Assembly (NCBI RefSeq): GCF_001552275.1
Contig: NZ_BCQW01000025.1
Coordinates: forward strand, 1-40,323
Reading direction: 5' to 3'
DNA length: 40,323 nt
Source of the DNA: Amphibacillus sediminis NBRC 103570
GTDB lineage: Bacteria; Bacillota; Bacilli; Bacillales; Amphibacillaceae
How positions within the stretch are numbered: the stretch's first letter is position 1; every line of letters begins with the position of its first letter. The position numbers and the translations under genes are program-made. The notes under the pieces are model-generated. The model ran no database searches. It was not told the origin of the DNA and saw only the letters and a list, made by a program, of their open reading frames with translations. Positions 17,124 through 24,165 of the stretch are shown here, piece by piece.

Positions 17124-17297
17124 TTAATCTTTGAAGTTATAGACAACACTAAATAGAGCTGCCTTTGCATTCACAAAATCTAACCCTCTTCCCATAAAGT
17201 AAGTATAGCCAAAGGATCGCTTAATTTTTCCGAAAGGATGTTCCACAATTTGCAACCGTTTTTTATAGTTTTCATTATTTGCTTTGGTATCTTCTTA
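17124..17297 (-). pseudogene. IS1182-like transposase, C-terminal fragment
   Basis: About 55 codons of a minus-strand frame: N-Y-K-K-R-L-Q-I-V-E-H-P-F-G-K-I-K-R-S-F-G-Y, then Y-F-M-G-R-G-L and A-A-L-F-S-V-V-Y-N-F, ending at a stop at 17124. The I-V-E-H-P-F-G-x-I-K-R motif, with its catalytic Glu, is typical of the DDE transposase C-terminus in IS1182-type elements. The frame is cut by a stop at 17295 and nothing of the N-terminal 400 residues remains, so this is a remnant. The break coincides with the start of the unrelated fragment at 17298. Confidence 0.7.
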
Positions 17298-17490
17298 TAA
17301 AATTGTAGGAGTTGTTGGATCGGCAACATATGATAATCTTAAAATAACTAGAAAGAAAGAAACTTCTAGTTATAAAGCTTCGGCTAAACTAGATTTTACT
17401 TGGGTTGCTTATAATGGTGCAGCAAGTAGTACTTGCTGGTTAAAATTAAATGTAGGTAAAAACTCTTACGGTACTACTTACAGTTATTAA
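17298..17490 (+). pseudogene. 3' fragment of an unidentified gene
   Basis: An open frame of about 64 codons that appears to start at the transposase remnant junction. It encodes K-I-V-G-V-V-G-S-A-T-Y-D-N-L, then a Lys/Ser-rich part, F-T-W-V-A-Y-N-G and a C-terminal K-N-S-Y-G-T-T-Y-S-Y. The Tyr/Ser/Thr-rich, Gly-punctuated composition resembles the C-terminus of a secreted beta-strand protein, but I do not recognise a family. A good terminator follows immediately, so this is probably the true 3' end of a gene whose 5' part was replaced by the IS remnant. A TTG at 17284 could start it, but has no ribosome binding site. Confidence 0.4.
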
Positions 17491-17505
17491 AAACATACTA
17501 AGATT

Positions 17506-17555
17506 AGTGGGTAATGTCATCAACGGTGGACACTACCCACTATTTTCATTTTAAA
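17506..17555 (+). terminator. Terminator after the gene fragment
   Basis: AGTGGGTA and TACCCACT form the outer stem with additional inner pairing, followed by ATTTTCATTTT. It supports the view that 17298-17490 is the end of a once-real gene. Confidence 0.7.
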
Positions 17556-17940
17556 ATATGTAAAGTTAAAGACAGCTTGACCGAAGTTAAAATTGCAGGT
17601 CTAGGCCACATTAATAGGCGAAGAGGGAATCCAATAGAGAAAATTATACTTTATTGTTAGAAACATGATTTGTAGATTACTATTACAAATGAAAAACAAC
17701 ATCACCCTAAAAAGGACAAGGTTGCAATCCATGGCCAGAAACAATACAAAGTACAATTATTCATATTCGTTCTCTATGACCTAATAACTATATTTACATT
17801 ATACACAAATGCAACAGTTTTAAAAAGGATCGCATAAGTTTTATTCAATATGCACAATATAGGTAAGTAAAATAATCCTTAGTAAAAAATATTTTATGCT
17901 TGACTAATCGTAGGAATGTTATTGAGATTTAACTAGATAA
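17556..17940. other. Intergenic stretch without recognisable features
   Basis: About 385 AT-rich bases in which I see no gene, hairpin or motif. Given the flanking IS debris it may be decayed sequence. Confidence 0.5.
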
Positions 17941-17943
17941 ACA

Positions 17944-17985
17944 TAAGAAAAAAGCGTCGAAAGGAAATAATCCAGACAACGCTTT
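17944..17985 (-). terminator. Terminator of the ArsR-type/small membrane protein operon
   Basis: On the minus strand AAAGCGT, a 21-base loop, ACGCTTT and further T residues form an intrinsic terminator about 70 bases after the small gene. Confidence 0.65.
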
Positions 17986-18051
17986 CCATAGAATGAGAGA
18001 GGATTTATTGACAACTAAGACACAAATTCGTCACAAGTTCTATCTATTTTG

Positions 18052-18279
18052 TTAGTTGATATCAGTTAATATTTTTTCGATATTTGTTACCTTTTTAGTT
18101 AATTCATCTAATTGTTTTTGCTGATTTAGAATATTTTTTCTCTCAATTTCTAATTTTTCTTCAGCTCTTTTTTCAAATTTCTTCATGGTCTTTACTACAA
18201 AAACAAAGACAAATATCCCTAGAACAATAGGTAAAATCAATTGTAACAATGTAAAAATAGATAAGTAATAAGTAGCCAT
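18052..18279 (-). CDS. Small membrane protein with cytoplasmic coiled coil
   Basis: A 75-residue protein. Residues 7-29 form one hydrophobic helix (L-L-Q-L-I-L-P-I-V-L-G-I-F-V-F-V). From residue 30 on it is highly charged with a heptad-like Leu/Ile pattern (K-F-E-K-R-A-E-E-K-L to I-E-K-I-L-T-D-I-N), typical of a coiled coil. No enzymatic motif is present. The gene begins 4 bases after the ArsR-type regulator gene and is clearly its operon partner. Such pairs could form a membrane-linked regulatory switch, but no function is known to me. Confidence 0.75.
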   Translation of the reverse strand: MATYYLSIFTLLQLILPIVLGIFVFVFVVKTMKKFEKRAEEKLEIERKNILNQQKQLDELTKKVTNIEKILTDIN

Positions 18280-18283
18280 AAAT

Positions 18284-18595
18284 TTAGCAATCTCCTTTGT
18301 TTTCTGTTAATTTATGTATCATCTTTTCGGATATTTCAAATTGAAAAGAATTTAGTTTATAATATTTTAGCGCCTTACCAGTTTCTGAAATTTCCATATT
18401 ACTTGTAATCAGTTTAGCCTCCTCTATTTTTTGTAAATGAAGATAAAGTAAAGGTCTACTTATTTCTAAGCTTCTTGCCAATTCGCTAACATATTGGCTT
18501 TTAACAAACAAAGATGAAATAATTTTCAATCTTACGGGGTGAGACAAAGCGTCTAATATTGTTAATAATTGTTTTTGATGCTGTATTCTTTTCAT
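18284..18595 (-). CDS. ArsR-type winged-helix repressor
   Basis: A 103-residue DNA-binding protein. The winged-helix core is clear: I-L-D-A-L-S-H-P-V-R-L-K-I-I-S-S-L at residues 13-29, then Y-V-S-E-L-A-R-S-L-E-I-S-R-P-L-L-Y-L-H-L-Q-K as recognition region. The metal-binding cysteine motif (C-V-C) of classic ArsR sensors is absent, and the only Cys is the last residue, so it is probably not a metal sensor. The ATG lies inside a 38-bp palindrome (18587-18624), and a TATAAT is only 8 bases upstream, with no ribosome binding site. This indicates a leaderless mRNA under autoregulation. Confidence 0.88.
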   Translation of the reverse strand: MKRIQHQKQLLTILDALSHPVRLKIISSLFVKSQYVSELARSLEISRPLLYLHLQKIEEAKLITSNMEISETGKALKYYKLNSFQFEISEKMIHKLTENKGDC

Positions 18596-18624
18596 ATGTA
18601 ATAATTATATTACATATGAAAAGA
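18587..18624. promoter_or_regulatory. 38-bp operator palindrome over promoter and start codon
   Basis: Two perfect 16-base arms (18587-18602 and 18609-18624, core CTTTTCATATGTAAT) flank AATTAT. The palindrome contains the -10 and the start codon of the ArsR-type gene, and the mirrored arm repeats the ATG-AAA-AGA start on the + strand. The size and symmetry suit an ArsR dimer, or two dimers. Confidence 0.65.
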
Positions 18625-18632
18625 GAAGTGAA
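18604..18632 (-). promoter_or_regulatory. Promoter of the ArsR-type operon, leaderless
   Basis: On the minus strand TTCACT (18627-18632), 17 bases and a perfect TATAAT (18604-18609). The expected start point falls at or within two bases of the ATG at 18595. Confidence 0.65.
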
Positions 18633-18659
18633 GATTTTTTTGTGAAATTAACAAAAAAT

Positions 18660-19317
18660 ATTTGTTATGGTCTTTGAAAACCCTGGCTATGCCGGGGGTT
18701 CCATAGAGCTTCTAGCGAGGGGACACGAAAAAGCCTCTCTTCATGGTAAGATATGGTTGGTTTCCCGACCACCAAATCTCACCAAAGAAGGAGGCATGTC
18801 CCATGGAGGACAAGAATAGTTCAGCACATACACAGTGGAGATGTAAGTATCACATCGTTTTTGCGCCCAAATATAGAAGGCAAATTATTTATGGAAAATA
18901 TAAAAGGAGCATCGGAGAAATAGTACGAGATCTTTGTGAGAGGAAGGGAGTTGAAATACACGAGGCAAATGCATGCAAAGATCATATTCATATGTTAGTG
19001 AGTATCCCGCCAAAACTAAGTGTATCTCAATTCATGGGATACTTAAAGGGGAAAAGCAGTTTAATGATTTTTGATCGTCACGCCAATTTAAAGTACAGAT
19101 ATGGTAATCGCAAATTCTGGTGTCGAGGCTACTTTGGAGATACAGTGGGAAGAAATAAAAATCAAATTCAAGAATAGATTAGAAACCAGCTTAAAGAGGA
19201 CTATATGAGCAACCAGTTAACCTTATTCGAAGAATTTGATCCATTTACTGGAGAGAAAAATAAGAAGAAATAAGAGGTTCTTTAAGACCAAGGGTTTTTA
19301 ATGCTGTGCAAAAACAA
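18660..19317 (+). mobile_element. IS200-type insertion sequence, inactivated
   Basis: An IS200/IS605-family element of the transposase-only type. The left part has a hairpin (ACCCTGGC-tatgc-CGGGGGTT near 18679) and a second stem GGTGAGATT/AATCTCACC-like region before the gene, typical of subterminal structures recognised by TnpA. The right part has no strong stem that I can define, so the ends are approximate. The single gene is broken at its catalytic codon, so the copy should be dead unless helped in trans. Confidence 0.65.
18803..19273 (+). pseudogene. tnpA: IS200 transposase TnpA, nonsense at the catalytic Tyr codon
   Basis: Y1-type HUH single-strand transposase. The ATG at 18803 follows AAGGAGG. 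The N-terminal part is intact for 124 codons: W-R-C-K-Y-H-I-V-F-A-P-K-Y-R-R (12-26), the HUH motif H61-I-H63 in C-K-D-H-I-H-M-L-V, and N-R-K-F-W-C-R-G-Y near 110. Codon 125 is TAG (19175-19177). The frame then continues perfectly, I-R-N-Q-L-K-E-D-Y and F-D-P-F-T-G-E-K, to a natural TAA at 19271-19273. In intact relatives the site reads Y-I-x-N-Q, with the nucleophilic Tyr (IS608 Y127) and a metal-binding Gln four residues later, so the stop replaces the nucleophile itself. One base change from TAT or TAC explains it. Confidence 0.9.
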
Positions 19318-19344
19318 AAATCCGCCGAAGAACTAGGCGGATTT
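19309..19344 (-). terminator. Terminator of the frameshifted lipoprotein gene
   Basis: Perfect arms AAATCCGCC and GGCGGATTT with a 9-base loop; on the minus strand followed by TTGTTTTTG. It may also act on the + strand behind the IS200 gene. Confidence 0.8.
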
Positions 19345-19408
19345 CAATAAAACGTGCATTTCAGAATATAGTTTTTCTAATATCAATTTGACGTCTAAGA
19401 AAATTATC

Positions 19409-20661
19409 TTATAGCTCAAATAAAGCTTTATGTCCTTTTGAGATATCCTCTGCATCCTCGTTAATAATTGGACCAACTTCTATTTCAAACGCTTTATCTT
19501 TCCAAATCTTTTCATATTGTTCTTGATCTAGTACGAATATTTGTAGCAACTCTCCTGAATTCCCAGCTGAAATTAGCTCACTATAACTATAGTTGAGTAG
19601 CATATTTTCTGAAAGTATATACTGAGTACCGTCATTGACCGTTAATTTTGATGACATTGATGTTAGACGGATCGCATCGGAACTCTGATTGTCGAGCTCG
19701 AACTTGGCAGTAAGCAACACTATACCATTAGTAAAGTTCTCAAAACGTGGTGCTTCAACTTCAGTAGGGGTAAATTCAGTAAATTGATAGCCTTCAAACG
19801 TTACCGTAACATCACCTAGTTGTTCACTTTCCCCAATTTCAGTTTGCTCTTTAATCATCTCTTTATTGCCCATATTATCTGCTGTCACTTTATCATTATA
19901 AAATGCCTGATTAGCTTCCACTCGCTCAGCTCCCGCGGCACTTAAGCTTAATGCAAAGTTACCCTTACTGCCAAATTCAGAGCCAAAGTCGTCTGCTTTA
20001 GCAAAAGGAGCAGGCACATCAATTGAAACAGTACCTAAATCTAAAACCGTTGCCAAAACATCCTCTCCAAATGGATATGTATAGTAACCGGACACTGTCT
20101 GTCCTGCTTCAACTAAATAATCCGTGTCTGGTGTTAATTTCCCAGGTAACTGTTCCTCTAATGGAAGTAAATTACGATAATTGTTGTAATGTTTATCCGC
20201 TCCAGTAAACGAAAGGTAAAAATCTGGCATGTAATAAATATCCTCATCTAATTCATTCGTAACTGAATAGCTCGCAATAAGCACGCCACCATCTGTCATA
20301 TCATTGAAGGGAATGCTGTAATCTGTATGAAAATCATTCAGTTCAATAAGCGTGTAAGCATCTAATGATACTTTAACCCCTTCCATCTCATGGACTTGGG
20401 CATCATTATTTTCATAAATAACTTTGTAGTTCCTTGTGTTTCTTCTTCAATAAATTGTATTAAAGGTGCAAAATCACCCGATAGATCTCGATTATCATCT
20501 AGTCCGACTTCTTCTGCTTCCCCTTCATCTTCTTGTTCTTCAATATTGCTTTCGGTCTCATTTACATCATCGCCTAGATCTGCGTCTTGATCACCACCAC
20601 ATCCACTATAAATTATCAAACTAGTTATTAAAACAAACAGGATAAACCATAATTTTCTCAA
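19409..20661 (-). pseudogene. Lipoprotein (DUF5068-like) split by a frameshift
   Basis: Two adjacent frames make one protein of about 416 residues. The first part (20661 to about 20425) starts at a TTG with a GGGGG site upstream. It has a hydrophobic signal ending in Y-S-G-C (lipidated Cys at residue 21), a long acidic Asp/Glu linker and F-A-P-L-I-Q-F-I-E-E-E-T-Q-G-T-T. The second (about 20424 to 19409) continues K-V-I-Y-E-N-N-D-A-Q-V-H-E-M-E-G-V-K-V-S and a beta-rich body of two similar halves, each with an L-x-D/E-Y-x-F/L-T motif and Y-S-V-T-N-E-L-D. The frames fuse cleanly if one A is restored in the AAA run at 20423-20425. The resemblance to DUF5068 lipoproteins is from memory. A sequencing error or phase variation is possible. 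Confidence 0.72.
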
Positions 20662-20781
20662 GTTTTTCTACCCCCATTTTTTGTAATACCATAATATTCT
20701 AGCAAACTTAACTTTATAGGGATAGGGGTAAAAAGTCACCCGATCAAATAGAGATGGACCTTCTTCTCCTTTGATCGTCAC

Positions 20782-20821
20782 AAAAAAACAGAGTATTAGC
20801 TATACTTCCCAATACTCTGTT
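20782..20821 (-). terminator. Terminator of the EIIBC gene
   Basis: Arms AACAGAGTATT and AATACTCTGTT with a 13-base loop. On the minus strand a run of seven T follows. About 220 bases downstream of the EIIBC stop, with nothing else recognisable in the 20662-21038 gap. Confidence 0.85.
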
Positions 20822-21038
20822 CTACAAGAAGAAGACTCTAGTAAATATAAATGCTTGTACAATACTACCTTTATTATTACGATCAGTTATCTTCTGCAAA
20901 GGTGATTGATGTCCTAGTTATCAAGACAATCTATTTAAGCTGTTCTAATTACCCAGCAACCTGTTCAGATCAAATCCGGTTGCTACGACCATGGATCGCT
21001 CGATTCCTCACCTTTTCATCACTCAAAATCATGATCTG

Positions 21039-22418
21039 CTATTTTTCTCCGTTACGCAATATAATCCTTGTTGCAATAAACGAAACTGTAATAGAGACTG
21101 CGGCTGTCACAAGTGCCAAAATCATATTCCCCATTGTTCCGTCTGGATTTAAGAAGAACAATAATGTGAATAGCCCTGGAGCTCCACCCATTACATAACT
21201 CTTTAGATAGAAAATCCCTCCAACTAGACCTCCTGCAATGGCACCAATTGCTGTACCAATTAATGCTTTCGGACGACCAATTAATGCACCGTAAAAGGCT
21301 GGTTCAGTAATACCAAACAGACCTGTAAGACCAAAGGATAAATAGGCTCCACTTTTTTCTTTATCTTTTTTAACTAGCCTGCTCACGGCTAATGCAGAGG
21401 CTCCAACGCACAAGTTTGAAATGAACCCCATCCCTACTACGACAGGATCGAATCCCAATGTTGCAACAGCATTGAAACCAATTGGCATAATTGCTTTATC
21501 TAACCCAAACATAACCATATAAGGATATAATGCTGCTAAAATAGGTAATGCAATAAATCCAGCTGTATTCATCAACCAAATAACAAAATCTCCAACATAC
21601 GTACTAAGAACGGTTCCGATTGGTCCAAACAAAATTAAAGTAAACGGTACCACAATTAACATCGTTATGAATGGCTTAAGCAGAAACTTAACAAAGTCAG
21701 GGATCACTTTATCGACATACTTATTCACATAATACATGAATCCAACACCCATAATAACGGGTAAAATACTTCCACCATAATCTACGGTTACAACCGGAAT
21801 TCCAAAAAAGTCGAGACCTTCAATGCTACTAATAGATGGACTTACTAATATTGCCCCAAGAAAAGCCCCCATGATCGGTTCCATTTTTAGTTTTTTGGCG
21901 GCAGTAAAACCTAAATAAATCGGTAACATAGAGAACGCAGCGCTAAAAATAGCTAAAATGATTTGTGCTGTACCGCTATCTGCTGATACCCCAAAATAGT
22001 TAATCATAAAGTTATTGGCAGCTAAAATGACACCACCAGTAATTAAAGCGGGTACAATCGGCATAAAAATTTCTGCAGAAAATCCTCCGACAAGGTTCAT
22101 ATAATACATAAAATTCTTTTTCTGATTGGTTGTTGACTCTTTAGGTGCTGTATCATCAGACTTCAGTGCATTAAAGCCTGATATTTCAAGAAAATCATGA
22201 TAGGCGTCATTTACACTTGCCCCAACAATTAGCTGGACTTGTCCATTTTTTAAAACAAACCCATGTGTTCCCTCTAAATCTGTTAAGGCTTCACGATTAA
22301 CTTTACTATCATCGTTAACATCAATTCTTAATCGTGTAGCACAATGACCAACCTGTTTTATATTTTCATTTCCCCCAATATACGTTAATGCTTTTTTTGA
22401 CATTTCTAAATATTTCAT
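21039..22418 (-). CDS. PTS glucoside-type EIIBC permease
   Basis: A 459-residue membrane permease. EIIB covers about residues 1-85 with the phospho-Cys C26 in G-H-C-A-T-R-L-R-I. EIIC follows from about residue 105, with hydrophobic segments and the conserved G-I-T-E-P-A-F-Y-G loop near residue 370. It lacks EIIA, as does the permease at 10582. It is the last gene of the GH1-M81-M24 cluster but is separated from the M24 gene by 355 bases containing repeat copy C, a GC hairpin and a cre-like box. It may therefore also have its own promoter. Together with the LacG-like GH1 it should import and phosphorylate a beta-galactoside or beta-glucoside-like compound. Start ATG 22418 has AAAGGAGTG. Confidence 0.92.
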   Translation of the reverse strand: MKYLEMSKKALTYIGGNENIKQVGHCATRLRIDVNDDSKVNREALTDLEGTHGFVLKNGQVQLIVGASVNDAYHDFLEISGFNALKSDDTAPKESTTNQKKNFMYYMNLVGGFSAEIFMPIVPALITGGVILAANNFMINYFGVSADSGTAQIILAIFSAAFSMLPIYLGFTAAKKLKMEPIMGAFLGAILVSPSISSIEGLDFFGIPVVTVDYGGSILPVIMGVGFMYYVNKYVDKVIPDFVKFLLKPFITMLIVVPFTLILFGPIGTVLSTYVGDFVIWLMNTAGFIALPILAALYPYMVMFGLDKAIMPIGFNAVATLGFDPVVVGMGFISNLCVGASALAVSRLVKKDKEKSGAYLSFGLTGLFGITEPAFYGALIGRPKALIGTAIGAIAGGLVGGIFYLKSYVMGGAPGLFTLLFFLNPDGTMGNMILALVTAAVSITVSFIATRIILRNGEK

Positions 22419-22493
22419 CCAAATTCACTCCTTTGTGTTAGAGACTGGTAGAATTAACTCATGCTATCAAATATACGGCCTACCCTCTATTTG

Positions 22494-22507
22494 TGTAATC
22501 GCTTTCT
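22494..22507. promoter_or_regulatory. Candidate cre (CcpA) site before EIIBC
   Basis: TGTAATCGCTTTCT fits the cre pattern except for the last base. It lies about 76 bp upstream of the EIIBC start. Its right half, TAATCGCTTTCT, recurs before the GH1 gene at 27108-27121. Confidence 0.5.
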
Positions 22508-22525
22508 AAACTTTCGGTATAATCC

Positions 22526-22541
22526 CTCCGAACGGAGGGGG
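22526..22541. repeat. GC-rich hairpin upstream of EIIBC
   Basis: CCCTCC and GGAGGG around a four-base loop. There is no U-tract on the minus strand. It stands out in AT-rich surroundings, next to repeat copy C, and could be an RNA processing or attenuation stem. Confidence 0.4.
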
Positions 22542-22559
22542 AATAACTTTAATCGAAAA

Positions 22560-22772
22560 GATAAAATGAAACTTCATTCAGTGGGGTTCATAGGATGTCG
22601 TTGCGACACGACGTCTCCCCGCTAATCGTTAGTTGAACCAATCGGGCCGTTACTGACTGTTGGATCTCCCACTTAGAAATGACCTGTTCCCTTATTTCTT
22701 GAAGTGGAAGGTTTACAAAAGCCCTTCGATGGGGCGAGTAATCGCAGCCCCAGCCAGTTACACTGCGATAAA
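22560..22772 (+). repeat. Dispersed structured repeat, copy C
   Basis: Same family as copy A, about 40 bases shorter because part of the first stem is deleted (the CCCCACTGAACG arm reads TCCCCGCTAATCG). Its last base is one base from the stop codon of the M24 gene. It lies in the operon between M24 and EIIBC and points against transcription. Confidence 0.9.
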
Positions 22773-22773
22773 G

Positions 22774-24150
22774 TTATTCACTTATATATAGAGAACATTC
22801 CTTACTTAAAAGATAAGGTCGATAATAGCCTACTGTACTAGTTAATGGAAGAACTTCTTCGGATAAATGAATATTCAATTCCTCAGACAGATATTTTTTT
22901 CTCTTTTCAATTCTCTTCCATAACTCAGGATACTCTTGTTTCATTTCCTGACGAAGATTTCCATCCGCTAATGCAATGGTGCTTTCAGCAGATACGCCAT
23001 GGTGATTAGGTTGAGATGGAATAAAGTCAACCTGTAGAATCATCCCTGACTGAGTAGTCGCATCCGAATCTTCGTAAAAAGGAGAAGATAACCATTCTTC
23101 TTCTGCAGTCAAATGTCCTGGGCAGAGCGACCATCCGAATTTTTCCTTTGGATAATAGGCTGCAAATTTACGATAAAAATCTCCGCCATTCTCGCCAATT
23201 TTGATATTCGTTAACCAAAAGTGATAGGCATTAAAGTATGGTACAACCACTTCAGCAAAATAGTTCTTATCGACTTGCTCAAGTTCTGATAAGCTTTCCA
23301 CAGCATACCCTGATCTACTTGATAATCCACCTCTATAACCAACTGTTAGTGCAACCTTATCACCCTTACTCAACGTATGATTAGCAGGATAGAGATTGCC
23401 TTTAACGAACCTTGCCCCAAAAGCACAAATTGTCACAACACTATTGTATTGGCCGTGTTTATTTAAATGTTCGGCTATTTCTATTTCACTTTTACCTAAC
23501 GCCAGCCGATCCATAGCTTCAAGAACAGCATCCGAGGCTAAGGAAGCTCCGTATTCATAATGGGCAATTTCATTGGCATTGTTAGTGATTCTGGCGCCAT
23601 ATTTCGGACTTATCAATAAATCGGTGGCATTGATTAATTTTTCTCGTCCAACTACTGAAGTTAATGCTTTAACGATAAAGTCTGGAATATCAAATTGTTG
23701 ATTCGATTCAGGTAACAGCTTCCAACCGGCTATGCCGACTAAACAATTTGTATCGATCTTCACTTCAGATAAGATGGCCTCTAATTCGTCTGAACCACCC
23801 ATCGGTTGATTTGGCAACGAGAATAAAGAGCATTTCTTACTTGCAGCTTTAATACGTGAGTACTGGGCCTTATTAAAGTTTTCATTACCTAAAATGAGTG
23901 TGCTTGTGCCATCAATATTTAAGACTAATAATGCTTCCTCAAATCTTGGTATAAACCCAACTAAATATTCAAAGTTACTACCATGTTCCTTGTCAGCATA
24001 GATAATTAAGGACGTTACCCCATTCTGATCCATCAAATTTAGCAGTTTACCAAGTCTTTGTTCGATCGTTTCATCTGTAAGCGGGATTAATACACCTGCA
24101 TTATCAGGAGTTGGCGCTTTTGTTTTTTTCACATCTGCTTTAATTGTCAT
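22774..24150 (-). CDS. Creatinase-fold M24-like protein with lost metal ligands
   Basis: A 458-residue two-domain protein of the creatinase/prolidase (M24) type. The N-terminal domain spans about residues 25-165 and the pita-bread domain about 170-420. In active M24 peptidases the dimetal site uses Asp, Asp, His, Glu, Glu. Here the first Asp position is T270 (A-L-T-V-G-Y), the second falls in S-S-R-S-G at 278-282 with no Asp, and the first Glu is replaced in Q-V-D-F-I-P. The His in C-P-G-H-L and the Glu in A-E-S-T-I-A-L remain. It may be a metal-independent enzyme such as a creatinase-like amidinohydrolase, or a binding protein, rather than an Xaa-Pro peptidase. ATG 24150 is preferred; the AGAGGG site is very close, suggesting coupling to the M81 gene 15 bases upstream. 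Confidence 0.78.
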   Translation of the reverse strand: MTIKADVKKTKAPTPDNAGVLIPLTDETIEQRLGKLLNLMDQNGVTSLIIYADKEHGSNFEYLVGFIPRFEEALLVLNIDGTSTLILGNENFNKAQYSRIKAASKKCSLFSLPNQPMGGSDELEAILSEVKIDTNCLVGIAGWKLLPESNQQFDIPDFIVKALTSVVGREKLINATDLLISPKYGARITNNANEIAHYEYGASLASDAVLEAMDRLALGKSEIEIAEHLNKHGQYNSVVTICAFGARFVKGNLYPANHTLSKGDKVALTVGYRGGLSSRSGYAVESLSELEQVDKNYFAEVVVPYFNAYHFWLTNIKIGENGGDFYRKFAAYYPKEKFGWSLCPGHLTAEEEWLSSPFYEDSDATTQSGMILQVDFIPSQPNHHGVSAESTIALADGNLRQEMKQEYPELWKRIEKRKKYLSEELNIHLSEEVLPLTSTVGYYRPYLLSKECSLYISE

Positions 24151-24165
24151 CACCCTCTATTTGTT

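Noticed and set aside
19175-19177. TAG in the IS200 transposase as recoded (pyrrolysine or suppressed) codon
   Set aside because: Nothing in the window suggests recoding, and a tyrosine codon is one base away; a plain nonsense mutation is simpler.
3716-22772. GATAAA at both ends of copies A and C as a target-site duplication
   Set aside because: The right end is GATAAA in all copies, but the left flank differs in B, D and E, so it is probably partly element sequence and partly chance.
22774-24150. Standard Xaa-Pro aminopeptidase
   Set aside because: Both metal-binding Asp positions are missing, so the usual activity is unlikely.
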